Source: Drosophila persimilis (lineage: Eukaryota; Arthropoda; Insecta; Diptera; Drosophilidae). Taken from it: a DNA stretch of 64,000 nt. The stretch lies in the NCBI RefSeq assembly GCF_003286085.1, contig NW_020825312.1, positions 5,766,001 to 5,830,000 on the forward strand. The letters run 5' to 3'. The translations under genes and the position numbers were made by a program. The notes beneath the pieces were generated by a model. It did not search any database. It saw nothing but the letters and a program-made list of their open reading frames with translations, and was not told the DNA's origin. This document shows, in pieces, positions 36,874-49,959 of this stretch (the stretch's first letter is position 1; each line of letters starts with the position of its first letter).

Positions 36874-39800
36874 ACTCATTCGGAAATCGGGCAAGGAAAG
36901 AGCATTTCATCTCTTTCTCTAAGTGTGTGGCGCCTCTGCTGAAATCCGAAACCTACTAAGCGCAAGTCACTTGAAAGATTTTCATTAACATACTCGCAGA
37001 TCTCATGGATACTCGCACTCGTATCTCGTATCTCGTGTGAGTGGCAGCAACCCACAGTCATGGTTTTTGCGTGCAGCCTAGAGCCTCCGCAGGGAAAACT
37101 TTCAACTGAAGTGCGAGAGAGATAGAGAAGTAGGCGTGGGCGGTGGGCGGTGGGGGGGGGGAGGAGAAGTGGATAAAGACATCAATCAATGGAATTTGTT
37201 CGCTGAACTGATTAGAGCAAAATCTTCATTAATCTATGCCCCATGCCAGGCCATGCCATGCCATGCCACGCCATGCCGCACGCCGCACGCCGCACGCCAC
37301 GCCACGCCACGCCGTGACGCAAAGAGTGAAAAGTGAAACTAGAACACGCCGCGAATTAAAATCCAATGAAATGTCATGAGAAAGCCAATTTGGTTTTTGG
37401 GTTGTGCTTTGGGTTTTCCTTGGGATTGGTCTGGGGATTGAGGCCTGTGGTTGGTTGGGGATTCGAGATTGGGGACTGGGGACTGGGGATAGGCGGGCAC
37501 TCGAAAAATCAAAGCGAAGGCAACGGCAACGGCAACGGCAACGCCAAAGAGGAGCCAAAACACTTGAGCTCATTTCCCAAGCGTTTTTCGCTTTGGTTTT
37601 CTTTGATCTTTTTTCCGTGGAAAGCCCTGCCACAAGGGAGGAGAAGCCCCGAAAGGGAGACACCAAATCGATTGATTGGTCAGCGTCTCTTTATACACAC
37701 ACACACACACACAGACAAACAGGCAGATGTGGCAGATGGGGCCGATGAGGTGTGGACGGAGGGAGGGAGGAAGGTGGGTCTGTGGCTGGGGGGCGGAGCA
37801 ACTGAAGTGCGAAACCCGAAAGAGGCTGCCGCCAAATGGAGCGAAATGCAAAGGCGAACCCCTGCCCCCGCCCCCGCCCTCGCCCCCGCCCCAAATCGCA
37901 AAAGTTTCAGTTCTTTTAAGCAGTTTTCGAATGCGTTTATGCGTCCGAATGCTACGCGCTCGTGTCCGTTCGCTTAGGGGAAATTTGTACGGCATATGTT
38001 GGATATCTCGAGATTAGAATCAAACAAATAAACGGAGTGGAAGTTATCCCATAAAATATTCGTATCTTATGGTAGAAACAAAGAAGATCTGTTAGATACA
38101 GATACTATTTAGAAGGCAATCTTGCAGATGTATTTACGTTATTGAGACACGCATAAACGCACGAATCGAATGCTTTTTTTTGGTCTTCTTTTTGTCGAAT
38201 TTAATTTGTTCTTATTCCATTTCGCTACAGACACACGGACACTCGGCCAAAAGATACAATTTTCGAATGGCCAAGGCGTCAATCGCCCCCCAGGGACCGA
38301 GCTCTGGGAACGGAGCGCGCGTTCCGTTGGATACACTTCGATTTGGTAGATTTGACGATGGCCAAAGAAAAGCCAACGATGTCCCGAGCTCTTTATCTGT
38401 ATCTATGCCAGTGTGTATCTTGTATCTGCGTCTGTCGCTGGATGCTGTGGATTTTCATTTGAATTTAGTGGCAAATCGCCCGTTGACTAATGACGAAAGT
38501 GTGACCCAACTTTTGGGGGCTGACTTTGGCAATTTATTACAAATAATATATCAACTCCCCCTGGCCCATGCCCCATGCCACATGCCACTGATCCACTCTC
38601 GCGTCTGCTGTCCAGCGCTGCGCCTCTCGCGGTGCGAGTATTTGTCAGTGTGGCATCACTAATTGGTGATTACGAGCGGAAGTCGACAAAATATTTTATG
38701 CTTTTATTTATATTTTGTAAACATGCGGCATGGGGCATGTGCCGGCGGGCAGTGGGCAGGGGGCAGGGGCAGGGGCAGGGGCAGGGGCATGCATCGTAAA
38801 GAAGAAAACGGCGGAAATTCAAGTGGCTAAATTTAAATCGGGGAAAAGCGCGTCAGCGAATGAGATGCTCTGGGTTAAGCATCGCTGTGTATCTGCCAGA
38901 TACATATCTGCTGTGTATCCGTGTATCTGGCGGATCTTCCACAGCCGCTGCCTGCTTTTCATCAATGGACTTGGAATATCCCTGGCCCCGTGCCAATTAT
39001 TGTTGCACGTTTCTCAAGAGGCACGCACGCAGGCACTCGCCTCGTGCGCTTCGTATCCGCATCTTCATTCATTGAAAATAGCAGAAAGTGCGAATGGAAG
39101 GAAATCAGCCAGCCTCCAATGCACACTTCATCTCTCAAGCCGAAAAAGATTGAGACCCCAGAGGAAAGAGTGCCGTGCCCCAGAAGGAGGCATAGTGCAA
39201 TGGCCGCCTAATTGCGCTGCTGGCAAGTGCCGCGATGATGCCACCTCGCACCACCTACCACCCCCCCGACACTCGGGCACTCCCTGACACTCCGACACCC
39301 GAACGTGCCAATCAACACCCCTGTTCCCGGCACCCAGGCAGCCAGCACCCGGCACCCAGCACCCGGCACCTGCTGCTGTCATGCTCCTCCCCACCACACC
39401 ACACCCCACTCCCCTCCTCATTTATCAGATACTTTGTGTGATTTTGGGGCATAACCGTTTAGCGCTGCAGTAGTCTCGAAAAGTATCTCAATGTACAAGA
39501 TACATAGATATATCTCAGGAGGCAATGCCGCCACGAGTACTGCCGCTTATGGCATACAAAATCCGAGCAAATCTTCTTTGTCTCCACACAATCTCCTCCC
39601 CCAAGTAAGATACATGTGTATATACTATATAGTATCTATATCTGATTAATGTCCGAAAACAACAAGCAAATCGACAGCTGCCAAGGCGGGTGCTCTTCAT
39701 CTTCTGTCCGTCTGTCGGTCTGTACATTTTTGTGTGTATAATTTTCTCGTTGCAAGCTTTGTTTTATTTACCATGCAACTCATTTAATGTGCTTGTATCT

Positions 39801-41455
39801 TTGTATCTTGGTTGTGTGTTCTGCTTGTGGGCTGTGTTTGTGTTTTTGTGGCATGTTCCTCTGGTCCGCGCTGTGTGTCTGTGATAATTATTATGGCGCT
39901 CTTGACGCCTTTATTGAGTGTAAAACGTTTCGCAGCCGGTCGGTTGGCGATGGAAATGTATGCAGATGCGGATGCACAGATACAGATACAGATGCAGATG
40001 CAGATGCACGCCTCCGCCCACACGTCCCACGTTCACGGATTGAATCTCATTTCGAAGGCAAAACGATCGACGGCGATAAGCCGATCAGAGTTACAAGATA
40101 GATCCCCCGATACCCCGCCCCGCCCCCCCCCAACTGTCCCTAAGATCCCATGCTGCCTTTTTGTGGCAGAACCGTTAACGATCCATGTGTGTGGCAACCA
40201 TCTTTGCCCCTGCTCCTGCCCCTGCCTCTGCCTCCATTTTCACCTCCGAAGACTGGGCCAGAGTCTTGGGGCAAATGGCTTGTTAAAATGCAACAGCAAT
40301 GAAGCACTGAAGCGGAACGTTCTCTGGGGTCCCAGTCCCATGTGCCATGCCCCATGTCCCATGTCGCATGTCCCATGTCTCGGGGATTCATCCAATTTCT
40401 GTGCCTGCTGAAGCGACAAATAAATGTTACTGTCTTCTCCACTGAATTGTGATGCGATTTGTGGCGTGTGGGTGGGGAAAGCAACAGCCAGACAGACAGA
40501 CTGACAGAAAGACAGCCGAACAGAAAAGGGTTTTCCGATGATCATCAAAGTTGGGGCTTGGCCCTGCCATCGGGGGACGTAGGCAGATGCAGATGCGCCG
40601 CAGATACATTTTACGAGTAACAAGCTGTCACTCATTCACTCGTTCGGCCTCCCATTTGGATGGCAGGCCCCTCAAGAGGAAGTCCAAATTAGCCCGAAAT
40701 CATCATCGATGGGAATCAAGCGATGCGCGCAGATACATTCGGTCTTCGAGTGGGAATATCTACGAGCTTGTATCTGGTAATTGTCTCGTGGGAAAAGAGA
40801 AACAGTGAGGGCATCTTCTCTAGCAAAATATTCCCCATTGCTTCCCATTCAGGCATTAAATCTCCCCGAAAAGGATACGCCATCCGACCGAGGGGTGCTG
40901 CCGTATGACGCGCGGTATACAGATGGGATAAAATATGGGGAAACTGTACTTTAACTTTCTTTGAGTTTTCCCCCCCGCCATGGAAATCCATAAACCAAAT
41001 CCTAGAGAACTGTCCCTCTTTTCGCCTCGCGTATCTGTGGAGCACAGAAATGGCCCTACAACAGTTTTCACTTATCCCCGACCCAGTTTTTCCCATTTTC
41101 CCTTAATTTTCCCTGCCCCATGCCCGTCTCCACCGATTTCCCGACCACCTACAGCCGAATTCTCGCCGCTCTGCTCTGCTCTGCTCTGCTTTATTAGCTT
41201 AACTTTAGTCTCTCTCGCTTCGGGCTGCCACTGTGTTAATGCAAAAGATACAGATACAAATGTGTGTGTGTGTGCGGCTAAGCCCAAGTCGAGGCTCTCC
41301 CTCTCTCATAGCCGCCGCTTCGATAATAATCAAAAGACACGACAGTTTCTGCCTCGGCCTCGGATTCCGATTCCGATTCGGTTTCGGTTTTTTTTTTGGC
41401 TCTGATTCTGTTGTTGGATTTCCCTGGAAGTCCATGCCCCATGCCCCCCATGCTC

Positions 41456-41486
<31 letters not shown>

Positions 41487-42130
41487 CATTTGATATTAGC
41501 ATTCTGTGTGTGTTAATGCTTTCATCTTACAGATACATTTTTTTTCTTTTTCTCTTTTTTTCCCTGCTGCCTGCTGCCTTTGCCTTTGAGTTTATTTCAT
41601 TTTCAGTTTCATTAAATAACAAATTGCTCTTTTGTTGAGCACCCATACGTGTACCCCAGCCGAGTACTATGTGTGTGCGTATCTTTGTATCTTCTTCTCG
41701 TATCTTGAGCTTAACTTTTTTATGATGTCTATGCAAGCTTATGTGTATCTCTCATTCCCGTCGCGTCGCCGGTCCTCAGTCCTCAGTCCTCAGTCCTCAG
41801 TCGCCTGTCGTTTGTGCACTTTACTTGACTTTACGTTACTTTACTTTTTCTTTATTTATTCGCTCTCCCTCTCCCTCTCTCGCTTTTATTAATGTTGTTG
41901 TAATAAAAAAAGCTGCGAATGGGGGAAGGGGAGCAATGGGATGCCGAGAAACGGAGGAGGGAATGGAATGGAACGGAACGGAACGGCGGCGGCTCAAAAC
42001 TTTGTTTGTGTCTCGTTTCTATTTTATGCTTTCAATAAATATTAACATTTTCCCTAGAAGAACCGACCCCTCCACTCGCTCCACTCGCCCCCCCACCACT
42101 TTTGCCAAAACTTTGGCTTTTCTTTGTTTT
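36874..42130. other. Noncoding stretch with simple repeats
   Basis: Contents include CATGC/CACGC pentamer runs at about 37243-37315, GGGGACT at 37468-37490, CGGCAA near 37518-37545, CA near 37695-37712, CCCCGC near 37861-37893, GGGGCA near 38756-38790, CAGATAC/CAGATGC units near 39975-40009, CATGYCC heptamers at 40338-40379, CTCTG near 41167-41190, GT at 41459-41486 and AGTCCTC heptamers at 41772-41803. No gene was found. Confidence 0.5.
41459..41486 (+). repeat. GT dinucleotide microsatellite
   Basis: About fourteen perfect GT units. Confidence 0.9.
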
Positions 42131-43237
42131 TATACCCGATACTCAAAATGAGTATTGGGGTATATTAGATTTGTGGTAAAAGTGGATGTGTGTAACGTCC
42201 AGAAGGAATCGTTTCCGACCCTATAAAGTATATATATTCTTGATCAGCATCAATAGCCGAGTCGATTGAGCCCTGTCTGTCTGTCCGTCCGTCCGTCTGT
42301 CCGTCTGTCCGTCTGTCCGTCCCCTTCAGCGCCTAATGCTCAAAGACTATAAGAGCTAGAGCAACGATGTTTTGGATCCAGACTTCTGTGATATGTCACT
42401 GCTCCAAAAATATTTCAAAACTTTGCCCCGCCCACTTCCGCCCCCACAAAGGGCGAAAATCTGTGGCATCCACAATTTTAAAGATACGAGAAAACAAAAA
42501 ACGCAGAATCGTAGAGAATGACCATATCTTTTAGACTGCAGAATCTGAATTGGATCGTATTACTATTATAGCCAGCATCAAGAAAACAATTTCATTTTTT
42601 CTCGCCCTGTCTCTCTCTAACACACAGGTAGCATAGGCGGCTTTGCTTAGAGTAAAACATTAGCGCCTAGATCTCAGAGACTATAAAAGCTAGAGCAACC
42701 AAATTTGGTATCCACACTCCTAATATATCAGACCGAGACGAGTTTGTTTCAAAATTTCGCCACACCCCCTTCCGCCCCCGCAAAGGATGCAAATCTGGGG
42801 ATATTCACAAATCTCAAAGACTATTAACGCTAGAGTAACCAAATTTGGAATCCGCACTTCTCTTAGATCTCACTATAAAACGTGTATCTCAAAATTTCGC
42901 CCCACCCCCTTCCGCCCACACAAAGGACGAAAATCTGTTGCATCCACAATATTGCAGATTCGAGAAAACTAAAAACGCAGAATCATAGATAATGACCATA
43001 TCTATTAGATTGCTGAATCTGGATCAGATCAGATCATTTTTATAGCCAAAAGGAACAAATCAATTTGCAGTGGCTACGCAGCGCCCGACGTCACGCTCAG
43101 ACTGATTTTCTGTCTCTCTCGCACGCACTCTTTGTCGTGTCGTTAAATATTAGCGGCGTCTGCCGGAGGAGAGCCATACTGACTTAGTATCGGGTATAAC
43201 CGTAGAGTTGCGGTGTCCGCAGCAACTCACAACGTTC
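42131..43237 (+). mobile_element. DINE-1/Helentron-like nonautonomous element, long copy (about 1.1 kb)
   Basis: The 5' end is TATACCCGATACTCAAAATG followed by its own inverted copy TGAGTATTGGGGTATA. The 3' end carries AGTATCGGGTATA (subterminal inverted repeat), then a hairpin GAGTTGC...GCAACTC and the terminus ACAACGTTCCCC. Inside are the diagnostic blocks GTTTCCGACCCTATAAAG, TTCTTGATCAGCATCAATAG and GAGTCGATTGAG, a GTCTGTCC microsatellite at about 42273-42321, and three diverged repeats built from AGACTATAARAGCTAGAGCAA and CCTTCCGCCC near 42344, 42677 and 42818. These are the known layout of obscura-group DINE-1 elements (nonautonomous rolling-circle elements). No protein is encoded. It shares both ends with the minus-strand copy at 14.7-15.2 kb. 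Confidence 0.82.
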
Positions 43238-46200
43238 CCCCTCGTTTCCTGCTGTATTGGATGCCCTTTTACAAGAGGGCCTTCGGACTTTGATCAGATG
43301 TTGGAAACCGCACAGAAGGAAGATCGATAGATCTCGCACCGAACGTATCCGTTCGCTTATGGGAAACTTTGTGCAGTGTTTCCCCAGATACTCGCTCGCA
43401 GAGTATTCGTATCTGTGCGTATCTGAAGGGTGCTTCTTGTTTTAGTTAACGCAAATTTTTCAAGTTTATAAAATGTTCTGAAAGATTTTAATCTCATTTC
43501 GAAATGAAAAGAGCCACTGGAACGTGCACCGTGTGAGTGCCACGTCCTCTGATAAGCTGCCCCCGTTCTCCTTCGACCTGGTCTCGTGACAGGACCAAAA
43601 AGTTCTGACACATTATGCTGCCTGCCCTGCCGCCCGTGCGAAACTTTTCATCCTCATTATCATCATCGTAATCATAATCAGCAGAAGCAGTGGCAGCAGC
43701 GGTGGCAGCCGCTTCCATGGAAAACGAGCCGTGAGGAAAAATCCATCCCCATTTCCGAAAAGGGGTTCATAATCGAAACCAGAACCAGAATCCGAGACAA
43801 AACCGAAGGCAGTCCATCAACAGCTGCATATTTGCTGCCTGCAACTTTGTGGCTTCCACTTCCACGCGTACACTGCGGGAAACGGGGGTGCAGTAGATAG
43901 AAAGATAGACCAGGGAGGTGTGGATCTGTTCCCACGCGAGTTCTTTGCGCCTCCCCCCATTTTCTCCCATTTCTCCCAGTGCAGCATCTTTTGGTTCGTA
44001 TCTTCCTTGTAATTATGTAGGTGTGAACCGAGGGATCTCCCGCTGCCTCTCCGATCCACGATCCACCATCCACCATCCGTGCACTGGGGATCCGCAGTTG
44101 GGGCGCGGGAAAGGGAGGCCCGAGAACAAGCGACAAAAGTCATAAATTTAAAAGCAATAAAACTTTCAAGACAAATAAATGCCAGTCGTCCCTCTTCTTC
44201 GCTGCAATTGTTGTTGCAACACCACCATAAATCCCGGAGCACGCAAAATATTTAAACAAAAAACGCAACAGGAAAAAGGGGGGGCCCTGTGGGGCGACGC
44301 GTGCGTTCGCGACGGTTCGCCCCAAAGGGAAACCAGACCTTGAAATGCGCAATGCACGGCACACAGCGCACTCGCACTCGCACTTATGACAGGGGCGTTA
44401 ATTTATGTGAGAGGAGGAGATCGGAGGATCGGAAGATCCGAAGATCGCAAGATCGGGAGGAGTCGAAGTCGACTTTCTGGGTGATCATGTGCCTCAGTGC
44501 CATTGAGGAACGTTGCGTGCCAGAGATGCATCCTGCCCTGAGGAACCACACACACAGATCGGATCGACAGATCGTTTTTCATCTTCAAACTTCAAGGATG
44601 TTTGGTTCTGGGCAAGCGAAAGAAAAGAAAGAGATTGCTTGAGAGCGATCCATCGATCTATCGAGAGTGATTGACTTTTCCCTTAACCGTTCCTTTGGTG
44701 ATCTGCCAGCCAGATCGCGATCTAAAACTCAATCGAGTGTTCAGTTCAAGTGGTTCCCAAAGTTTCCCCCGAAAACAATCGTGACAAGAGCTTTCGCTTA
44801 GAGTGATCGTTGCAGCGCAGTCCCTCGATGATTATTTTGAGTGATCTTTCGTGGAATTAAGATGAGAGATCATCGGGGGCGGGGAGGGAACTGCTCTCTC
44901 GCTCTCCAGCTGTCTGTGGCATCATGATCTAGCCACCGCAGTTGTGACACTCGCCACCCAATGGCTGGCCCCCTTTTGGCCAATTAGCTTTGGCCCCAAA
45001 TCAAAGCCAGCCCCGCCTGTCCACCCTCCACCCTTTCTTGTGGCACCTCCACTCCGGCACTCCGCCACTCCGCATCCATGGCATCTGCTGCCTTAATTAT
45101 TCGGTCCCTCAACTCGGGAATCATCTCATCTCTTCACAGTTCCCTTCGCAGGCGTGGAGCGGAGAATGAAAATGAAAAACCAAATAAACGCTAATTGGAA
45201 AAACATATTTTATATGGAGCGACGACTCGCTCTCTCCCTCTCTCTGTGGCACGCACTTCCCACTCGTAAAAGCTGGAAACATTTTTGGGAGACGACACCA
45301 CGCCACGGCATGCCACGCCACTCCACTCCACTCGACTCCACTCGACTCCTCCAACAGAAAACACACATAAAAATGCTGTTGGGCAACCCTTTGGCTTGTT
45401 GTCTGTCGTTCTGTCCGCGTGTCGCCTCCCCCGGAGGAGGAGGACGGGGCGGTGGAGTGCCCCTCCTCATGTTGTCAAATGAAATGCCGTGTTGGCCATC
45501 ATGATTATTTCTGACATTTGTGGCAAATGTTGTGCCCCGAAAACTTTTCTCACTCTGTCACCCTGCTGGCTGACACTCCGCACAGCAATCGTCGGGCCCT
45601 CGGACTCAGATCCTCCTCTACTATTTATAAATAATCAAAATTGTTGACACAAATTGTTGTGGTGCGAGTGTGGCATGGATCGGAGAACGGTGCCCCTAGA
45701 TTTCGGGTTAGACGCCATTTAATTGTTTTATGTTCAATTTTCGTAGGGAAATAAAATCAATTTTAATTACATTTAGCCGTTGACATTTTCAAGGGGATCT
45801 CGGATGAGAGTGTCGGGGGAAACCAGTTTCTGCCCCATGCTGCCCCATGCCCCATGCTGCATGCCAGGCCCCCTCCTGCCTTCCAGCCTGTGTCGGCGTG
45901 GTGTCAGGCTTAATTCCAGTCTCCAGCCAAGACCCCGTTCGAGCTGCGGTCCGTTTCTGTTTCTGTTTTCTGTTGGGGAAACCAGTTTTGCCCCATGCCC
46001 CCTGCCCCTCCCCCCCCCCGCCCTCTCATTCTTCATTCTCGACTCTCAATATCAGTTACAGTCGAAGTTCCAGTCTCCAGAAGAGTCGAATTCCAGAGGT
46101 CCAGTCACAGTGTCAGGCGCGCAGTTCCAGTCTCCAGAAAAATGCAAGTCTTCCAGTCTTCGAATCTCTGTCTTAGTTTCGACAATCAATCAGTACAGGG

Positions 46201-46698
46201 GTGTATCTCTCCACCTTCCTTGTCCTCTGTGAGGCACATGAAACGGCCGTAGATGGTGGGAAGAGGGAGAATATTTGCCATTATTTTATTGTCACAAAAA
46301 TCAGAGTTTCAAGTCCAGTGTCCAATCTCCAGTTCCCCATTCGAGAGCTGCTGTGGGTCTGTTGCATCCTAACGATATGCGGGAAACTTGTTGCAACTGG
46401 CTGCGAACTCGTTTGGTAGCATTTTGGGGCAGGCAGGAGTTCCGGTAATGCGGGGGAGCAGGAGACCAGAACAGAAGGAGAGGAGAAGGCGAAGGCGAAG
46501 GCGAAGGCGAAGAGTGGAGCAGGCAGAAGGAGTTGTGGGAAGAGTAAAAGTGGGAGGCGGAGGCATTCATGCGAAGGCGGAGGGGCGTGCTACATGATTT
46601 GCACCACAAAGCAAAGCATTTTTTTTTTTTCAAAGGAGTCGCTTGCATCTCTCTCCATCGGAAAGGGGGAAACCTTAATGATCTGGAAAGAGAAAGAC

Positions 46699-46722
46699 AG
46701 AGAGAGAGAGAGAGAGAGAGAG
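46699..46722 (+). repeat. GA dinucleotide microsatellite
   Basis: About twelve AG units in a purine-rich context. Confidence 0.9.
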
Positions 46723-48429
46723 GGTACGGCTACGGGTACTGCCTCTCTGTTTCTACCTCTTTTTCGCGCTGCATTTTTTGCGTAGGCCGTGGAATGGAGT
46801 GGAGTGGAGTGGAGTGCAGCGAACCTGGTAGCCAGACGAGAGATTAATGCGCTGCGAGACAAACCCGAAACTCGGGAGCATTACATGGAGAGGGGGAAGT
46901 GGCAGAGGGGGTGGGGGGGAGGAAGGGAAGCAGTGGCAGGGCCATGTTCGTGCCTCTGGCCACTAAATCTTGAGCTGTTTGAGCCGCTTTCTGGCCTGCC
47001 TTTTGCTGCGGCTTTGGACTTCGGCCAACAAGTAGATTTCGTATCTGTAAGATACATTTTGAGAGAGAGAGAGAGACAGAGAGCGAGAGAGAGAGCAACG
47101 GATCAGTGAGCGATCAGTCATGGGAATGCCCAAGATATTGAAGAGCAAATAAAAGTTTAACCAGTTTCCGAGAGAAATATTTGATCGCATCCCAAGATGC
47201 AGGCGAGGAGTATCTATGAGATATTTTCAGGCAATAACGCAAAGATACAGATACAGTTTTAGTGAATGAATTAATAATTGTATCTGCAAAATGTATCTTC
47301 CAACAAATTGCAGAAATACTCTGGGAATGTCTTCACAAATGTACCCAATATTTTGAACATCCCAAAGATACTTTATTACACAATTCGATCCCGAAGAATT
47401 CCAATTAAAAACCAAAAAATTATTCGAAAATTCGTCGCTTCAGCGATGACATTCCACCATCTGTGCGGCGATACTCGAACCCTCGTATTTTTTGTGGCCA
47501 TTCTTAAACATTTTAACACTTGTCATAATTTGTTCATCTTCGGGATGTATCTGTCTGTATCCCCCTCCAACGATGTTTTCTTTCGGTTGCGTGTGGAAAT
47601 AAGTGTGGAAGATATCTCTTTGCCTTTTGCTTTTCTGCTTTTCTGCTTTTTGCTTTTTGCTTTTGAATGCTTTTAATGAACGTGAAATTACGTGTATTAC
47701 GTGTATTACGAGTGTGTTTTGTTTACGAACGAACAATGCTCGTATTTCATTAGCTCCTCGGGGACCTGCTGTTCGACCTGCTGCTGTCCGCTTTGGATAC
47801 AAAAGTATCTGTATCTGCGGAATGTGCTAGTTCATTCTGCTGCGTGTTAATTAATATGCGACACGCCGACCAGCACTGGTGCTGTATCTTTGATATTGTT
47901 TGATTAATGGCAGAGTTTCCATTTCCACTTCCAGCATCTGCATCTCTGGTGTTGGCCCAAAAAATAGGCTCCCTCTGCATTTCGTATCTGGGCCTCGGGG
48001 CAGGCTTGCGGCTCACTTGAGGTGTCGCTTTTCGTTTTCTCTCTGTGTCTGTGGTGTTTCATTCAATATTTTGCCATATCATAAATTTAATTTGAGATGA
48101 AAATCCCGCAGATATGCCACATTAACCCAAGACGAGATACTCCATTGTGCGAGATACATTTCGATCTTTTCCGCTTGCCTTTCTTTGCCTCCATCCTCCA
48201 TCCTCGCTTTCCCCTTTCCCCTTTCCCCGCAATAACGGATTACATTCGAAATTGTTTGGAATTGGCGCCCGTGCCCGTGCCTCAGCCCCTCCGCTCCATC
48301 GAGTGCTTTTCCAATATTACACAATGACTTTGAATATTTGGTCCGTGCCGCACGCCGCTTGCCGCTTGCCGCCTGCTGCCTGCCGCACCGTGGCGCACAT
48401 CATGGGTGGGATTTTGTGATTAGAGCGAT

Positions 48430-48432
48430 ACA

Positions 48433-48466
<34 letters not shown>
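48430..48466 (+). repeat. CAGC tetranucleotide microsatellite
   Basis: About nine perfect CAGC units (CCAGCCAGCCAGC...). Confidence 0.85.
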
Positions 48467-48467
<1 letters not shown>

Positions 48468-49813
48468 ACAGTCCGTCTGTCCGCACAATCGGATGAAAGC
48501 AAAGAGAGCGGAGAGCGAACGGACTGTGGCGGAGGCAGTGGCTGTGGCTGTGGCTTGGGCTTGGGCTTGGGCTGTGGCAGTGTCAGTGGCAGGGATTGTT
48601 GTAACAAATATGTTGTGTGTGAATGCTGGTTGGGTGTGCATCGAGATACAAGATACTCTCGTACCAAAATCTACAGCAGAATCTACACTTATTCTGATTG
48701 TTTGTCCAGCAAATGCGGCTTTGCTGCCTGGCTCCAAACCGAGACCCAGACCCAGACCCAGCGCACGCTCCCGTTTCGGCCCTCGCTTTGGCCCTGTTTG
48801 TGGCCCTCTGGCCGCCCCTCGAAACCAGTTTTTGATATTTGAACATTCTTGAACGAAAGCCAAGAATGATTTTTGCTTCCCTTCGCATTTGGGCAATCGG
48901 TGGATGGGTGGATGGGTCGAAGGGGATGGCAAATGAAGCCTGCGATACTTAGTTCTAGAAAATAATAACAAAACAAAGGTGGACACTCGTGATCGTGATC
49001 GACCAATCGGGATCGATCGCTCGGTGAGAAATCCGAAGACTGGGATTAGGGTTACAGAATGATCAAAAATAGGTGGAAAATGCGGCAATGTAAAGCGTAA
49101 CGAAGGGTCACGGAAGGTGTTGCAACCGCGTGACGCAAGCCTCCAGCTAATCTTTTGCAAACATGTATTTATTTGAATCCCTTTAGATGCCAATGAAAAC
49201 TATGTGAAAACCATCGACAAAGAACCACGAAAATAGGAATTCGAATAACGAAATCGAAATCGAAATCGAAAGGATATTCGGAGGATCGGATCTGCAGAGG
49301 AGGATCGTTGATTGGGAAGAGGAGGAGGAGAGAAGATACTTTCAGCTCCCGGTGCTCCAGGCGGCTGGCTGCGAGGCTGTAATGCCACCGAGGCGCCCCC
49401 ACGGGCCATGCCGCATGCCTCAGCGATGACGTTGACGACGACGATGACGAGGGCGTGGCACTGAAGCGGAGCGGAGAGGAGAGGAGAGGAGAGAGGGAAA
49501 GCCCTTTCGGATGATTCATGATGCGAGTGCAAATGAAATGCAAACGTGGCCAATAATAGTGATAAATAATAAAAAAAAAAAAATAATAAATGCAACATTG
49601 CAACATAATTAACGCGAAGAACAGCAAACAAATTAAAAATTCACCATAAATATTCGTGAGTGAAGTGCTCGCTCGCTTCACGAAACCAGAACCATTATCC
49701 CCCTCAAATACTACAGTGAAAACGCTGACAGAAGGACCCGAAAAACGAACGAGGACGAGGACGAGGACGAGACCGAGATCGAGACCGAGAACGTGGCGCA
49801 GCGCGATACCAAA

Positions 49814-49959
49814 ATGACTATGAAATCGATGAAGTACTCCGATTGTGATACCATTATGGATGGCTATAATCCGGTGCCGCCGCCACTGCCACGGCGCGTG
49901 CCACCCGTTCGCAACATTTACGCGGAGCCCTTTGCCCATGAGCCGAACCATTCCAGCAG
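49814..49959 (+). CDS. Alternative first coding exon of the large gene (48 residues), 5' UTR upstream
   Basis: A 5' UTR-like stretch from about 49640, ending in GAGGAC and GAGATCGAGACC repeats, leads to ATG at 49814 in a good context (ACCAAAATGA). The exon encodes [18 protein letters not shown], then [18 protein letters not shown], and [12 protein letters not shown]. It ends at CAG before the donor GTAAAT, leaving two bases (phase 2). Phase 2 matches the end of coding exon C, so both could splice to the same downstream exon and give two N-termini of one protein. PPLPRR (residues 23-28) is a class II PxxPxR SH3-ligand pattern, as in exon B. No signal peptide or membrane segment is visible. The exon stands out for ordered, non-repetitive codons in an otherwise noncoding area. 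Confidence 0.68.

Larger units (their letters stand above)
43238..49575. other. Presumed intronic and upstream regulatory DNA
   Basis: A possible start site lies near 44743 (TTCAGTTC, initiator-like), following GATC-rich sequence and preceding ATG-poor DNA, but no donor or coding frame confirms an exon. Repeats include GAAGATCG-type units near 44410-44460, CCCCATG units near 45834-45860, GCGAAG near 46485-46512, GA at 46699-46722, GTGGA near 46792-46815, CCGCTTG-type units near 48346-48385, CAGC at 48430-48466, TGGGCT near 48548-48575 and CGAAAT near 49252-49272. Confidence 0.45.

Noticed and set aside
48420..49193. 257-codon minus-strand frame
   Set aside because: It spans CAGC and TGGGCT repeats, which give QAQAQATATA-like and GWLAGWLAG-like translation. 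No real domain is seen.
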